Positions 34,476 through 47,389 of a stretch of 64,000 bases of DNA are shown piece after piece. The first letter of the stretch is position 1; every line of letters starts with the position of its first letter. This stretch comes from Zeugodacus cucurbitae. Lineage: Eukaryota; Arthropoda; Insecta; Diptera; Tephritidae. The stretch lies in contig NC_071670.1 of the NCBI RefSeq assembly GCF_028554725.1, positions 5,942,501 to 6,006,500 of the forward strand, written 5' to 3'. The notes under the pieces are model-generated. The model was not told where the DNA came from. It saw only the letters and a list, made by a program, of their open reading frames with translations, and searched no databases. The position numbers and the translations under genes are program-made.

Positions 34476-37209
34476 TTTGTCAGTATCTATCCGTGAAGCA
34501 TGGTAGGAAATCGTGGGAGTCTAAGAAGGTACGAAAAGATAAGTAGTTTATGACCAGTTCGATGACTAGTGCTTTTGGTGTACTTTAGGTTAGGTTCTCT
34601 AAAAATCTAGAGGATTCATATTTGATACGCTGGTCGCTTGAGTACTAAGTCTGTTTAACTACAACTTCAATCTTGACTCGTCAGGCCATTTTGTGAAACC
34701 TTATGAATTTTTACTGATCTTCAAATAAAGAACTCTATATATATTCCTTTCGATTTTGTGATTAGATACGAGAGCGGTCTCATTAGGAACTATAAATATG
34801 ATCTAATTTGGATTTCAGGAGTATTAAGCTCGTCGGCACTATAAATTTGACCGAGATGGTCCTCTTTTTCAAGAGAACGACTCTTTAGCCAATGTTAATT
34901 AAAGAAGGTCGATTTTATTCGACCCAAAACCTGAGTTATTTCCCAAGGTATCCTCGAGAAGACTTTACGTCAGGAAGATGGACCTTAAGTCTATATATAT
35001 CAATTGAAGAAACCGTAAAAACTATAGGGTTTGGAAGTTAGATGCGATAATGATTCCCTGGGTCTTTGTAGGTGATTTGAATATTAGAATATTTGGCTTG
35101 ATCTAGAAATCATGCAGGAGATAACAACTTCCGAGGTTGAGTAACGATTCGGATTGTAAATAAAAATAAACTGAGCGGTTTTTGGTCTCAAGTATTCCAA
35201 AACAAAAAGTATTTGGAGCTTTTCTAGTGCTAATATCGGTTTTTAGCAACGATTGAAGCACAGTAATCGACCAGGTCTATATGTGAAGTAGCGAAATAAA
35301 GTAGGTTTTACAAATCTCCAATTTTTGAGATTGTCACGAAAGGTTTTCGGTGAAATACTTAAGATTCTTGAGGTGTGATTTGGGGAAAATAATTTAATGT
35401 TTAAAGGTAGAACCATGAACTAAAATTAAAGCGGACTTTTGAGGTTTTGATACACAGAACTCATACGCTTCTCTACTGGGTTCCGCCTGCACCGAAACGA
35501 CGCACATCTGTGTCTGAGTATCTACACACATCTCTACACATTGCGATTGCATTTTCGTTTGTTCGTATGCATAATGAAGTTTTGACACGCACGAACGTAC
35601 TACAATCGGCTATGTCTGCCGAAGGGATAATCAGCAATAAAGCGGCAGGATCAACAGATCGCGTAGGATCAATGCCTTGTGCCAAAGAATTGCAGAACAT
35701 GCAAACGAAATTTGAACGAAAATTACACACAAGCATATACAGTTAGCCAGCATTAATGGCACTTTCATAAAGCGAGGTTATCGAATTGAGATCGAGCACA
35801 TTGGGTAGGTGAAAAAGGACATGTGTAGCGTTGATGCGCTACAGCTAACACGATTTCGCAAATATTAACGAATTTAAGTGAGGAAAAAACGCAACAAAAG
35901 TAGAAAGTGAAGGAAAAGCGCAAAGGCATGCAATTAAGTTGAAGGCTGGCTCATAAAGGACTGTAAGGATTTCATATATCTACTTTTTGATTTCTTGCTG
36001 TTGGCGTGTGCCGAAAATGTATATTTTTTTAATGTAGGCTTTTCATATATAAATTTACTTCATTTTTATTTCTCTCATTTGGTACTCATTGTACCGCCTG
36101 CAATGTCCTTTTTGCGAAATTTTGCACCTGTCCTCAATTTTTTTATTGCCACATGTTTGTGTTGTAATTATTGTTGTTGTAATTCGTATTTTCGGCTACG
36201 AATATAAGCGCGTGCGCACAGCTTAACGCTGCATGCCATAGCATATGTGTCGTGGATCAGCAGATCTGCAGAGGATTCGCCGAAAAAGGCACAGGATCAA
36301 GCAAACACTGTTTGGCACATTGTCCGAAAACAGTTAAATATGCGCACACGAATACATGTCTGGCGAAATTTACGACTACAGAGCGCACATTTCTTGTGTG
36401 TAAAATTTTGAGCGATGCGAGATCATAATTTTCGACTTGTTTATGCGTTGGCGTGGCGCTCTGCCGCTGAAATAAAACTGAACCGAGAGCAAAGAGTGTA
36501 TCTAACAACGGATTAAATATGGAAACCATTCAGGAATATACTTTAATGAAGTGACTTCCGAATCTCCGTTTTCCAAAGACTGGGCAATTTAAGTATAATT
36601 AGAAAAGTCGATCTACTCAGTGACTAAATATTCTGGAAAACCATTTTCGGACATGAGTTTTGCCTAGAACTCTTGCTATCACACACTGCGTACTGTCTTA
36701 AATCCGATGGTGGGTCAGAGGAGTTGAGTGACCTGAATGTATAGAATCCAACCCCGACGATTCGATCTAGTTTCATTTCTTTATTGAAACATTGTCATTG
36801 ATGGCAAACTTCATTCCTGTTTCTTCCATTTATAACCACTTTAGTCATCTCGCGAAAATAAACCAAAAAAATCAAATCTTAAAGAGTCCAGCTCTTACTA
36901 ATTCAACAAACTGAGCTACAGTATTCTAAGTATTCTATTTCTAAGAAGAAAGTTCAACCAAGAGATGCTCCGAAAACGGGTGAAAACTAATAGACATTAA
37001 CAAGACAATCTATAATAAGACATTAGGACAATCTATAAATAATTAATTTATCACAAGGTTGTGAGGAGAGAGATCTCGTCGACGGTATTTAGACCCAGAT
37101 TTAGAGATCGTTTAACTATTTTAGATTTTTTCATAGAGAAATTTACGAATTTTCGGAACCATCGGACCACAAACACCGGATTCGAACTCATTAAGTACAG
37201 TTCTTATAA
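34476..37209. other. Gene-free stretch
   Basis: No recognised gene or mobile element. Around 35450-35750 and 36200-36530 composition is GC-normal with overlapping frames on both strands, none with a domain. The 3' half of the plus frame ending at 35746 looks mildly coding-like but is unsupported. Confidence 0.35.
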
Positions 37210-37604
37210 AAAGAAACTAAATTATTGATCGATATTTCCGTCGTGAATGTACCTATTGGTTGTTACGTGAAGGTGCTGCAAAAGTGGAAACATTCGATAG
37301 ACAGCGTTGCCAGCCTAGAAAAAGTAGCGAAAAAGGTTGCTCTTATGGTAAACGAGGGCAAAACAAAGTCGTCTGGGAACTACGACACTGTTAGCAGCTA
37401 TAAATTCGAAAAAGTAAAAGCGAAGGATAACTCTTGAGAAGTAGATCCTATATACGGCGCAGAAACATGAACGATGCAAACCGAGAAGAGAAGATACTTG
37501 GAGCATTCGAGAGAACAGTTCTTCGCAAGATCTTTGGAGCCGTTCGCGTGAGCGAGGAGTACCGAAGAAGATGTAACCATGTACTCTATCGCGACATATA
37601 GGCT
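37210..37604 (+). mobile_element. RTE-like LINE, small C-terminal fragment
   Basis: Plus-strand translation gives EKVAKKVALMVNEGKTK, then YGAET-TMQTEKRRYL (TGA where tryptophan is expected) and, after a +1 shift, FERTVLRKIFGAVRVSEEYR and NHVLYRDI. This matches the segment at 24785-25500. About 130 residues remain, with at least one stop and one frameshift. It ends about 40 bp before an inverted FR1 copy. Confidence 0.75.
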
Positions 37605-37642
37605 CCAGTGAAAAGCTCATTCGATTCGAGACCCATGGGTGG

Positions 37643-38425
37643 ATGTCTGGCTATCCGTCCCTCCGTCTCTGTAAGCTGTAACTTAAGTAAAAATAAAGAT
37701 ATCTTAATGAAAATTGGAATACTTGTTTCTTGGCACCAAAGGAAGGATGCTTTCGAAGATGAGCAAAATCGGACTACTGCCAAGCCCACAAAATGGCGAA
37801 AACCGAAAACACATAAAGTGCCATAACTAAGCCATAAATAAAGCTATGGAAATAAAATTTGGTCCAAAGGATTGTTCTAGGAAGGGGTATATTTGGATGT
37901 AATTTTTTTGGGAAAGTGGGCATGGCCCCGCCCCCTATCAAGTTTTTTGTACATATCTCGTAAACTACTAAAGTTATATCAACGAAATTGGCAGGAGTCG
38001 TTTTTTTCAGGCATTTCCTTATATGGTCCAAACATGGAGGATATCGGATTATAACCACGCCCACCTCCCATACAAAGGTTATGTTGAAAACGACTAAAAA
38101 TGCTTTAATTCAGTAAGGGAAAACACCAGAAACCTTAAATTTCATTATAATGAAGGTACAGAAGGGCTCCACCCAAATTGGTATACAAAATTTTAAGTGG
38201 GTGTGGCTCCGCCCACTTATGGGTCAAAAACCATATCTCCGAAACTACTCGGCCAATATCAATGAAATTTGGTTTGTAATATTTTCCTTGCATCCCAATG
38301 ATATGTTTTGAAAAAATCGGTTCACAACCACGCCTACTTCCTATATACCAGAACTTTGAAGTCGACCTGAATAGTTTACTTTACAATATGTAAAGTAAGC
38401 ACTAGTGAAGATATCGGAACAGAAC
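37643..38425 (-). mobile_element. FR1 interspersed repeat, copy 3, inverted and truncated at both ends
   Basis: Reverse complement of the FR1 interior, from the GACGGACGG-type tract (37643 side) through GGGCGTGGTTxTxATCCGAT and AAGTGGGCGGAGCCACACCC to TTCTGTTCCGATATCTTCAC (38425). Both inverted ends and the head hairpin are missing. Confidence 0.75.
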
Positions 38426-40559
38426 AGATGGCGCTATTCAAATACTTCTCTTATCTTACGCCGAATTTTACGGTTTGTAATTTTTTAAATATTTTGAAGC
38501 ATATTTCGGATATTTTACTGCGCTGAAAATATTATCATCCGCTCTCTGTCACGTCGAATTTCAAAATCAACAACTTAAATACTAATATAACGGACACATT
38601 TTTTTTTTTCAGAAACAAAAAAGTGAAAAAATCGTCTATCATGAGGCATGAAAATCATTCAACCGACATTTTTTTTAGGAAATTATTACCCTCACCTACA
38701 ACATTTAATCCTTGGCACATGCGCGCTTTGGCTTAGCAATTTTTTTGTTCGATACACACACACTCATTTCGCCAGCCGGCTAAGCTGTATTTTTAGCACA
38801 CACATTGCGAGCATTTTACGATGCCGAAAACATGCATCCTTGCATTCATACGAGTACAGCCAAATGCCATTATTAGCCGAATTTTATTATCCTCTCGTAA
38901 AAAAGCTTTTGTTGCATTATATGCCTTTTTTATATATTAAACGCCCCACACACACACACCCAACCACACACACACACGAAAAACATAATAAAATTATGCC
39001 AAAATATTGCATTCGCATTTGCATTTTTAATGGCGCGCTTGCTATTGCCCAAAAGTAATTAAAAAATTTTGCTGCAAATTTTTAATTTATTACAATTTAT
39101 TATGAAATGTCGTTGTTGTTTTCGTACGCGAAAGTTTCATTTCAATTTTCCCGACACACACAAACAAAAAAAGGACACTTAATTTCGGGTTTAATGTCCG
39201 CATTTGGGATACCTTTACGGCAGTTGAAATTTTTATTAGCACGCTTTGTTGTTGTTGTTGTTGTCGCTGTTTTGGTAGACAGCTGCAATCAGCTTCAAAT
39301 TGTCCTTATGAAATATGTGCGCGCACACCTTTCATTTACAAAAGGTGCTAGCGTGGCTTAGAGTTGTCTTCTGCCATTATTCCGCATTTTCTTGAATTAA
39401 TTCGCCAACATTTAATTGGAAAAGAATTGTTTACACTGGATTATGCTTATGATTTGGACGCCGGTGGATTTAGAGCTAATTGGTGAAATTAAAATAGTGA
39501 AAAAAAAGGATTTTCACGCGACGAAATGAGAGCATAATATTAGTTGGGGCACACCTAGCGGCAAAACAGCATCTAATTGTAGTTGAACTAGATTCTGAAA
39601 CGATCTTTCAGTGAATCACCTAATTTCGAAGCTCTGCAACATGTGAAGGGCAGAAGTGAAGACGATTTCAGAGATTCAGCAGTTCACATTACTATCTTAA
39701 GACATTTTCAGTAAGTGGTTGAGAATTAGAGAACATAGTATAAACGAATGAAACTTAAAGTTCCTAAACATCTGCGTGAAGCATTTGATTTCTTTATATA
39801 AACATCTTGGGTCAAAGAGGAAGTTGGCTATTCCTACTCTCCGGCTCCTTAGCGACTCTAACTGAGTCCACAAAGCACTACAAATGTGTCTAGTTGTCAA
39901 AAGCTGGATGAACATTTCTATATTTAAGTTTTTTCAAGAAGCACAAGCTCAATTAACTTTTATGAGTTTAGAAACAATCTACTGATCTATTACGAAAACA
40001 ATAAGATCTTTGTAACTGTGACACCCGGCTTTATATACTACATACGTCCAAAGATTGTCGGGGCATTCCACGAAAAAAGCAGTATTCTCCAAAACTATTT
40101 AGGCATAATTTTAGACACATTAACCCTAGGTCTCTATGTATTACTTATGAAGGTCTCCGAAAGCATTTCAGGTTCTATGTATTACTTATGACTTAGCTCT
40201 TCAGCTTTAAGAATATTAAATATTTTAACATTCCATGAAGGATTATTATGATTTTTTGTTAAGCCAAAAAGGAAGAAATTTGAAAAAACTTCTCCGGTCA
40301 ATAAATTTTTGGAGTTGAAAGACTTTTTCGAAGTCCTTGAAAGTTTTTTGCTGAACAATGTTATGAGGGATTCAACAAAAATATATGACATGCCAATGAA
40401 GAACTCTAAAGGCACATCAGGAAATTTAAAATTTTAATGGAAATTTTTGAATAATTTCATTAATTAAGTTATTCCTAAATTAAAGAGTGTACAGGTGCTG
40501 ACGTACGCCGAATATGCGAGTGTCGATATGTGATATCTTTGGACTCAAAATCTCTGCAT
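38426..40559. other. Gene-free stretch with CA and GTT microsatellites
   Basis: Contains a broken (CA)n at 38946-38977 and GTTGTTGTTGTTGTTG near 39248. A short repeat (TCTATGTATTACTTATGA at about 40132 and 40174) is local. No gene recognised. Confidence 0.4.
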
Positions 40560-41210
40560 TTTTCAGACTGAATAAGGAAGTGAAGTGTATGGATCTAGTG
40601 GTAAACGAGGACACGACAAACATCAAACAGACAGTGTGCGCATTCGCGATTTGGCCTTCACGTCACTGTTGACAGTCAAAACTTGTAATAACCTTGCAAT
40701 CCATCGCAGAATCACTCTTGCCAACAAGTGCTCTATGGTTTGAGTGGGCATTTAAAAAGTCAAATGCTCTCTCGACGAACAAAGACCTCAATCTAGAAGT
40801 CCCTCATCATTCCCGCCCTGCTATATGATGCGGAGGCATGGACAGATGAGCTCACTTTAAGAGTTTTCGATAGGAAGGTTTTGCGAAATATTTATAGTCC
40901 TTTAAGCATTTGTGACGACGAATACCGTTCGTTCGTCGATCGTTGGAACGATGAGCTGTACGAGTTATACGACGACATTGACATAGTTCATCAAATTAAG
41001 AAACATCAGCTATGTTGGCTAGGTCATGTGATCCGAATTGATGAGAACATTCCAGCTCTGAGAGTATTACGATGTAGAAACCACCGTAGAAAGCAGAGCA
41101 AATGGAAGATCTCCACTTCGTTGGAAAGACCAGGTAGTGAAGTGGCTGCACTTGATATCACCTATTAGTGCCAAACAGGGAAAAAAGGGATAACTCGCTG
41201 TCGTTAAGTG
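40560..41210 (+). mobile_element. RTE-like LINE, C-terminal fragment
   Basis: Degenerate in its first 300 bp (IHRRITLANKCS-like and a YGAEAWT-like stretch broken by shifts), then an open stretch RNIYSPLSICDDEYR, RWNDELYELYDDIDIVHQI, LCWLGHVIRIDENIPALRVL. This is the same post-RT region as 24785-25500, in plus orientation. No catalytic core. Confidence 0.8.
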
Positions 41211-42000
41211 GTGTCTACGCCAGTAACAACGAAGATTCTTAAATAATCTTGACTATAATCCCTAAAAATTTACTTAAGCAGATTTCGAATAAATCCACAA
41301 AATCACATACAATGCGATGGTTTCAAAAATATACAACACTCTAACTAGCCGGTATTTATATCACCGACATGAAATTCTATGCTGAATTTTTTTGCACTTT
41401 AAACTCGTTACGAGACTTTGTGGTTATTCGAACCTATTGTAATTGCTTAAAGAAGAGATTTCTAAACTCGTCAATTGAATGACATTAAAAATTAGATGTC
41501 AAAGAAATGCTAGGGACGATTGTTGATATTTAAAGTAATTCTTACCGGAAAATCTCGAAATCGTATTTCAAGGACATTTAAAGGACACATGATTTTTCTA
41601 ATTTTGATAGCTCTTTCTTTACTAATTGTTTCCATAATTGCTATAACTGGCAGTGACATTTTTTTGAAGTTCATAACTGTGGACATCAGAAGGATATTCC
41701 AAGGACACTTACACGGTGCATTATTCTGAATATTTTATTAGAAATTTTTTTTGTTTTCAACATCTAATGGGGTATCTGAAAGTCATTTTAAGGTCATTAA
41801 ATGTAATAATTGATTTTTTACATTTTATTGATAAATTACTTGACTAATGAGGCAGTCAAAACTATTTTCAAATATTTAAATTCGATATTAAGGACATTCG
41901 AAGAACGAATCAATTTAGTTAAAAGTTCAGTACTTTATTTTATTAAATTGACCATTAACAAATTGGTCTTGCAGACAGACGATGTTTATTTCTAATAAAT
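41211..42000. other. Gene-free stretch
   Basis: AT-rich; AAGGACATT phrases recur loosely. No gene recognised. Confidence 0.4.
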
Positions 42001-42004
42001 TCTG

Positions 42005-42328
42005 ATTGGGAGACACGATAGCAAACTGAGGATACCTTTCAATGATTACTGCAGAAGCTGCCAAGAAGAAGAAGAAGAAACTATAACCCACCTTCTATGT
42101 GTATGTAAGGCTCTTTATAGGAAAAGAATCGCAGCTATTTGATGCGGTTTCCTTTATGATGTGACCGAAGTCGCACATATCAAATCGTGTGAACTATTTC
42201 ACTTTATCAAGACCACAGGATAGTTCAAAGATGACTCAATAGTGTGAGAGCTCACAGTCCTTGTGGTGTCACAATGGGCCTCACAAAGGGCTAGGTGCGT
42301 CGTTTGGCAACACTTCACCTAACCTATT
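42005..42328 (+). mobile_element. LINE beta, 3' fragment
   Basis: Translation gives IGRHDSKLRIP, NDYCRSCQEEEEETITHLLCVCKALYRKRIAAI, one in-frame TGA, then VTEVAHIKSCELFHFIKTTG and a TAG at 42221-42223. It thus keeps the full C-x2-C...H-x4-C knuckle that the 8.4 kb copy has lost. A tail ending CTTCACCTAACC follows. FR2 begins about 28 bp later. Confidence 0.8.
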
Positions 42329-42356
42329 CCTAATAAAAATGTCTAAGATATTTAAA

Positions 42357-42472
42357 ACAAGAAAAAACGTTAACTTCGGCTGTACCGAAGCTAATATACC
42401 CTTCACAGGTGCATTTCTTTTAGTAACTATGTGTTTGAGCAAATCTAAAGACGTAAGAAAAAGTAAGTAAAA
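42357..42472 (+). mobile_element. FR2 interspersed repeat, copy 2, 5' end only
   Basis: The first 116 bases of FR2 (AAACAAGAAAAAACGTTAAC, hairpin, GTGCATTTCTTTTAGTAAC, AGACGTAAGAAAAAGTAAG), nearly identical to 23885-24000, then cut off where FR1 starts. Confidence 0.8.
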
Positions 42473-43650
42473 CAAGTAAGGAAGGGCTAAGTTCGGGTGT
42501 AACCAAACATTTTATACTCTCGCAATTTATTGATGTAATTTTATAAAGATAACACAAGTCGACCCATATATTTGGTATAAAGTTCAATAGAATAACGAAA
42601 ATCATCATAAATAGTATATGGGGTAATTCTGAGGTAATTCCTGAACCGATTTCACTCGTTTTCACCACTAAGATACAATATATCGAAGACTATACGCTTA
42701 CTTAATTTTATAGAACCTATAATTAGGTATATGGGATATGGGGGAAGTTATGACCCGATTTTAACCAGAGAAAAACTGTTATGAGAAAAAATTCAGAGGG
42801 AATGAATTACATTAAAATATCTGAGAGATTTGCATATATTTTCGGAGAAAAATTACCCTTAGGCACTGAGTTCTTCATGTTCGATATCAGGGGCACAAGT
42901 GATGTCACAGCTCAAATACAGTATTTGTCTTCCGCTGTCTTCATTGGTTCCTAATGTATGTATTATAAAGTGAACGAATCAGAAGAATTCAAAATTGAGG
43001 TTTATGGGAAGAAGGCGTGGTTGTGAACCGATTTCGCCCATATTCCACCCGTGTCATCAGGGTGTCAAGAAAGTGTTATATAACGAATTTCATTGAAATC
43101 GATCGAGTAGTTCTTAAGTTATGGTTTTTGACCCATAAGTGGGCGACGCCACGTCCATTTTGTAAAAAAAAAATCTCACTGTAGCTTCTTTCTGATATTT
43201 CTTCTGTAAAATTTAGTGTTTCTGACGTTTTTTCACTTAAAAAAAAATTACATCCAAATGTGCCCCTCCCTAATGCGATCCTATGTTCCAAATTTAGTTT
43301 CATAACTTTATTAATAACTAAGTTATGACACTGTATAGGTTTTCGGTTTTCGCTATTTTGTAGGCGTGGCAGTGGACCGATTTTGCCCATTTTCGAAAGC
43401 AACCAAGCAACCTAAGGGTGCCAAGGAATATGTGTACCAAGTTTCATTAAGATATCTTAATTTTGACTTAAGTTACAGCTTGCACAGACGGACGGACGGA
43501 CAGACAGACAGACATTCGGATTTGAACTCCACTCTTCACCCTGATCACTTTGGTATATATATCTAACTCGTTTAGTTTTGGGTGTTACAAACAACCGCTA
43601 TGTGAAAAAACTATAATACTCTCTTAGCAACATTTGTTGCGAGAGTATAA
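42473..43650 (+). mobile_element. FR1 interspersed repeat, copy 4 (full length)
   Basis: Starts ACAAGTAAGGAAGGGCTAAG, has the hairpin with one mismatch, TTTTATACTCTCGCAA, the interior blocks (GTGGGCGACGCCACG, GTAGGCGTGGCAGTGGACCG), a GGACGGACGGACAGACAGAC tract (about 43490), TTTTGGGTGTTACAAACAAC, and the inverted end TTGCGAGAGTATAAAA. This copy best defines the element: about 1.18 kb, 16-bp inverted ends, no coding frame. It inserted into or recombined with FR2. Confidence 0.8.
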
Positions 43651-45482
43651 AAATCGGGATTTCGAAAATGTATTTCCATAAGTGATTAATAATTTAGATT
43701 ATTTGACAAAATGCAAGAAAATGTTGAAATTTTGAAACCATTTCATTCATTATTGTATAAAGTGACAGTAAAATTAGTGCTTTTTGTCACAGGAAATATC
43801 AAATTTTTAGCAAGGACTTTCGAAAAATCAGTCTCTTAAACATTTTACTGTGTTATAGCACATATAATGCATTTAGTAATTGAAAATTTATATTTTCAAC
43901 GAGACATATAAAAAAATTTCGAATTCCCACTGCAGGAAATCCAAAACATATTTCAAGGAAGCCAAGAAAGGATGCAAATTTTAACACTTATTTTAGCAAA
44001 AAAATCAAAAATGAATGTCAACTGCAATTAATACATATGACCGCCTGATGTGAACGTAACACATGTATTTGCAACATATGCGCGTCCGCTTGGCCAACAA
44101 AAACAACGCTGGGAGTTTCTAAAATTGAAAATCGCCGCCTTTTCTAATACAAAACTGCCAACAACAACAACAACATATTATATATAACTAGCAAAAATTA
44201 ACCACCAAAAAATGTTGCTAGAACAGTTGCCTAGACCATAGCGACTGACTACGTTACGCAACGCGCATTACGCATTTCAACGCGTCTATTTTTCTGAAGA
44301 ATTGAATTTATGCTATATTTATTTGCACAAACTTCTATTATATGTATGTATGTATAGTGCCATAAGCGTTGGCAGTTGCTAACGGCAACAAAATCCGCGT
44401 AATGGCTTAACCATGCCACAACGCAACACAAACATCCACCGCGTTCCAACGCGTCGTTGCGTGTGCTGTTGTGCGTGTGCGTGTACGCCGGCACGCACCC
44501 TGTTCTGGGCCTATCCGGCAGCAGTATACAATGTATATGGAACGCACTATGTGGCACGCAGTGTTGAACCACCACCGCGGCCACCCGTCAGGCGTCTCGA
44601 CGTAAACGCATATCGTTGCTTACATCCTTCCTTCCTTATTTCATTTGTGCTCATCCACCCTTTCTTCTTCTGTATGTAGTAAGTGGGGAGTTGTATGCGT
44701 TTGTCCTGTATTTGACAATGGGATAGTGTGGTCTGAGCCAGGAGTTTGGCCATGAAAATAGCTGAGCGCTGTGCGTATATTTTAGATTTATTACAGTCCA
44801 TATTGCTGTGCGCCCACTTTATGGCGGTGGTTGTTGTTACTGCGCTTCCTGTTACTGTTGTTGTTATGTGATTTTCTGATTTCTGTCAATGCTTTCCACA
44901 TTTTGTTTTTTTTGTTGCTTCAATTTCATTTGCTTTTGCTATTTTCTAGTTTTGCTGTTTTCCTGCTCTGGTCCTGTGCGCCTGTTCGTCAATTCTGCGT
45001 ATCGGATATTAGAAATGTGCGTACTGCTCTCACTCTTCCGCTACATAGTTCTTAGTAGTCATCGCCACCGGTCTGCGTGTGGGACAGCATTTTATGTACG
45101 CACTTTTTGACTGTCTGCTGATTTATTACCTATGAAATAGGGGTTGCAATTTCCCCCTTTTGAGTTGGTATTTCGTGCAGGGAAAACAGGGAGTTGACAT
45201 TGAAGAAAACAAAATTATAGTGAAATATTAGAAGCTAAACATAATTGTAGAACATGGTTTTGTGGACCTTAAATAATTATTTCAAAAATGAAAAGTTAAT
45301 GTTGCGGTAATTTTCGAAATTGTTGCTGAATTGTATGAGAAATGGTTGCAGAAGTTGAAATCTGAAGAATATACTACACGAGGAAGCAACTTGCCCCCAA
45401 ACACATATAATTTTAACCCTCTCTCGTTGAATCTGTATTCTTTAGTTTCTGCATCTTCCGTGAAATCCGCATATAACCTGTT
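43651..45482. other. Gene-free stretch with a GC-rich island
   Basis: Mostly AT-rich. About 44400-44620 is GC-rich with a frame from ATG 44413 (cysteine- and arginine-rich, then AYPAAVYNVYG and PPPRPPVRRLD before a GTAAAC). It has no recognised domain and I do not call it a gene. 44830-45060 is thymine-rich. Confidence 0.3.
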
Positions 45483-45484
45483 CT

Positions 45485-46025
45485 AACCCCGAGTCCCTGT
45501 GCCACAGGCGATCACACTTGGACAGCTAAAGCCACCAGTTCTTTGTGATGTCGCAAACTCCTCAAAATGGATGCTCGAGACCCTCAAGTGACGTCCAAAC
45601 GATGTGAGCCATTTACGCATTTGTTGACGAAACTAATTTGTATTCGGGACAGGTCATTTAGTTCTCCAAGGTACGTCCTGCCAAAATGTTTCACGCGTAG
45701 TCCAACGAAAATAGGACAATGAAAGAGAAAGTGTCCCGATGATCAGATTGTACCAGGCTTTAAACGAACAGTGCCATGTGCTCGCTGGCCAGAATTGTCG
45801 CTGTGCTATCCGAATGATTGCTCACCTCCATAAGAGTGGTAGCACTCTTGAGTAATCTATCAGATGCTACCTTTATGCCATCCACTTCCGTTTGAAAAAC
45901 AATGCGGAGAATTTGGTTACCTTAACTGTCCTTAACGCCAATCTCCTACTACTACAGAAGACTCCTCCTCCAACTTTCCCTCTGAACTTAGATCCATCCG
46001 TGAAAAAAGGTCACCGCACCTATTC
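45485..46025 (-). mobile_element. LINE alpha, degenerate RNase H to 3' end, inverted
   Basis: On the minus strand, in shifting frames: FFTDGSKF (about 46010), a HSDSTA-like patch (about 45820), then SGHFLFHCPIFVGLRVKHFG and RTYLGELNDLSRIQISFVNK. These align in order with FFTDGSK, SDSRAA, HFHLPCPAFARLGLKHLG and KPFFGDPSELARIDISRLKK of the 26.7 kb copy. Many stops and shifts; older than that copy. Confidence 0.7.
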
Positions 46026-46270
46026 TTCACTTATTCTTCACTGGCTACGTTCCGCCCACATCTTTTTCGTATGAATGTAGACAAAGATGCAGATAATTGT
46101 GACTCATAGAACTATCAGAATATTTTCCATTCTATAAACACATTTACTCGAAGACTTTAGTTTAGTTGTGAAAACAACTTTTCTTTACTTTTAGATTTTT
46201 ACTCGGACTAGTTTTGTACTACTTCGCCCCCTAAACTCTGCTTTTATATACCAAGTAGAAGTGGGGAAAG

Positions 46271-46478
46271 TGTGTGAGATGTGAACTTTATCGCTCTTTG
46301 GGTCGGTGAACAGAGCTTATCCAACAAAGATATGGACGAATATTGGAAATCAGAAGATAGACAGTCCATTATTAGTGAGTGTGTGAGATATGAACTTTAT
46401 CGCTCTTTGGGTCGGTGAACAGAGCTTATCCAACAAAGATATGGACGAATATTGGAAATCAGAAGACAGTTGGTAGGG
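46271..46478. repeat. Near-perfect tandem duplication, 109-bp unit
   Basis: TGTGTGAGAT-TGAACTTTATCG begins at 46271 and again at 46380. About 95 bases are identical apart from one or two changes, so this is one of the youngest duplications here. Confidence 0.85.
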
Positions 46479-47385
46479 TCGTTATTCAGGAAGAATTGCT
46501 TCGATAGTTACTTTCTTCCTTCAGAATGTCTTTATACAATAAGATACTTGAAAAATATAGTACTTTTGCCGAGTAAATTTATGCTTTTTGACAAATTTTT
46601 CAAAACAAACTAGTTGTGTAGGGCCTTCTGCGATTATATATATATTATATATATTATTATATATTATATCCGGGATTTCCAAGTTTTGAAAGCTTTTATA
46701 GAAAGTTCAAAGTACTTCAAGATCAATAATTATCAATGTAAAGTATGGTACTACTAGCTTTAGTGCTAAAGCGATTTGGGAGTCAACCTCCAATCGGAGG
46801 AACCTCTAATTAAAAAAAAAAATTAGAAGGTGAATAAGATCGTTCGATCAGCAGTAGTTAGCAAGATAAAATTAAAGGTAATATGACTGTGCTTATTGTT
46901 ACTTCCGAAAAGGGTTCTCACTTCTGGAAATTCTTACTATTTTTTGATAGAACCCGATTTCTTAGGTACCCAACGAATCAAATCTTTGATAGAAATCGGC
47001 AGGTGATTCTCAAACTCATTCTCCTATGGGAAGACGTACGCTTACCGAATGTTTTCATCGAATCACTCGAAGCTTACTGAACTATAAGGATGATGCGATT
47101 TTCCTCATCTGGGTAGTGATAGAAGAGGATTTTGAGGCGATTCTTGAATTTCAACTATTATACTTTATAAATAAATAGTATAAAATGCTATTATACTCTA
47201 TAAAATTGCTGTTATTAACAAGGTTGTCAATAGATGTAGAGTTATGAAGGCAACTACTAAATTTCATTTAATCCAATAAAACTTCATTTGTCGGCTACTA
47301 AATATGCACACGGTGAAGCTTATGATATGCTTCTTAAAACCAATAGAACTCAAAGTAGGACAATCAAATGAAGTTTATTGAAGCT
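46479..47385. other. Gene-free stretch with an AT microsatellite
   Basis: Contains TA-rich simple repeat at 46634-46669. No gene seen. Confidence 0.4.
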
Positions 47386-47389
47386 AACT

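Noticed and set aside
35447..35746. 99-codon frame, with internal ATG giving a plausible-looking C-terminal half
   Set aside because: Mildly coding-like, but an overlapping antisense frame of similar length exists and nothing else supports it.
44413..44679. 88-codon cysteine/arginine-rich frame ending near a GTAAAC
   Set aside because: The GC-rich GTGTGC repeats explain the cysteines; the donor is weak and no domain is seen.
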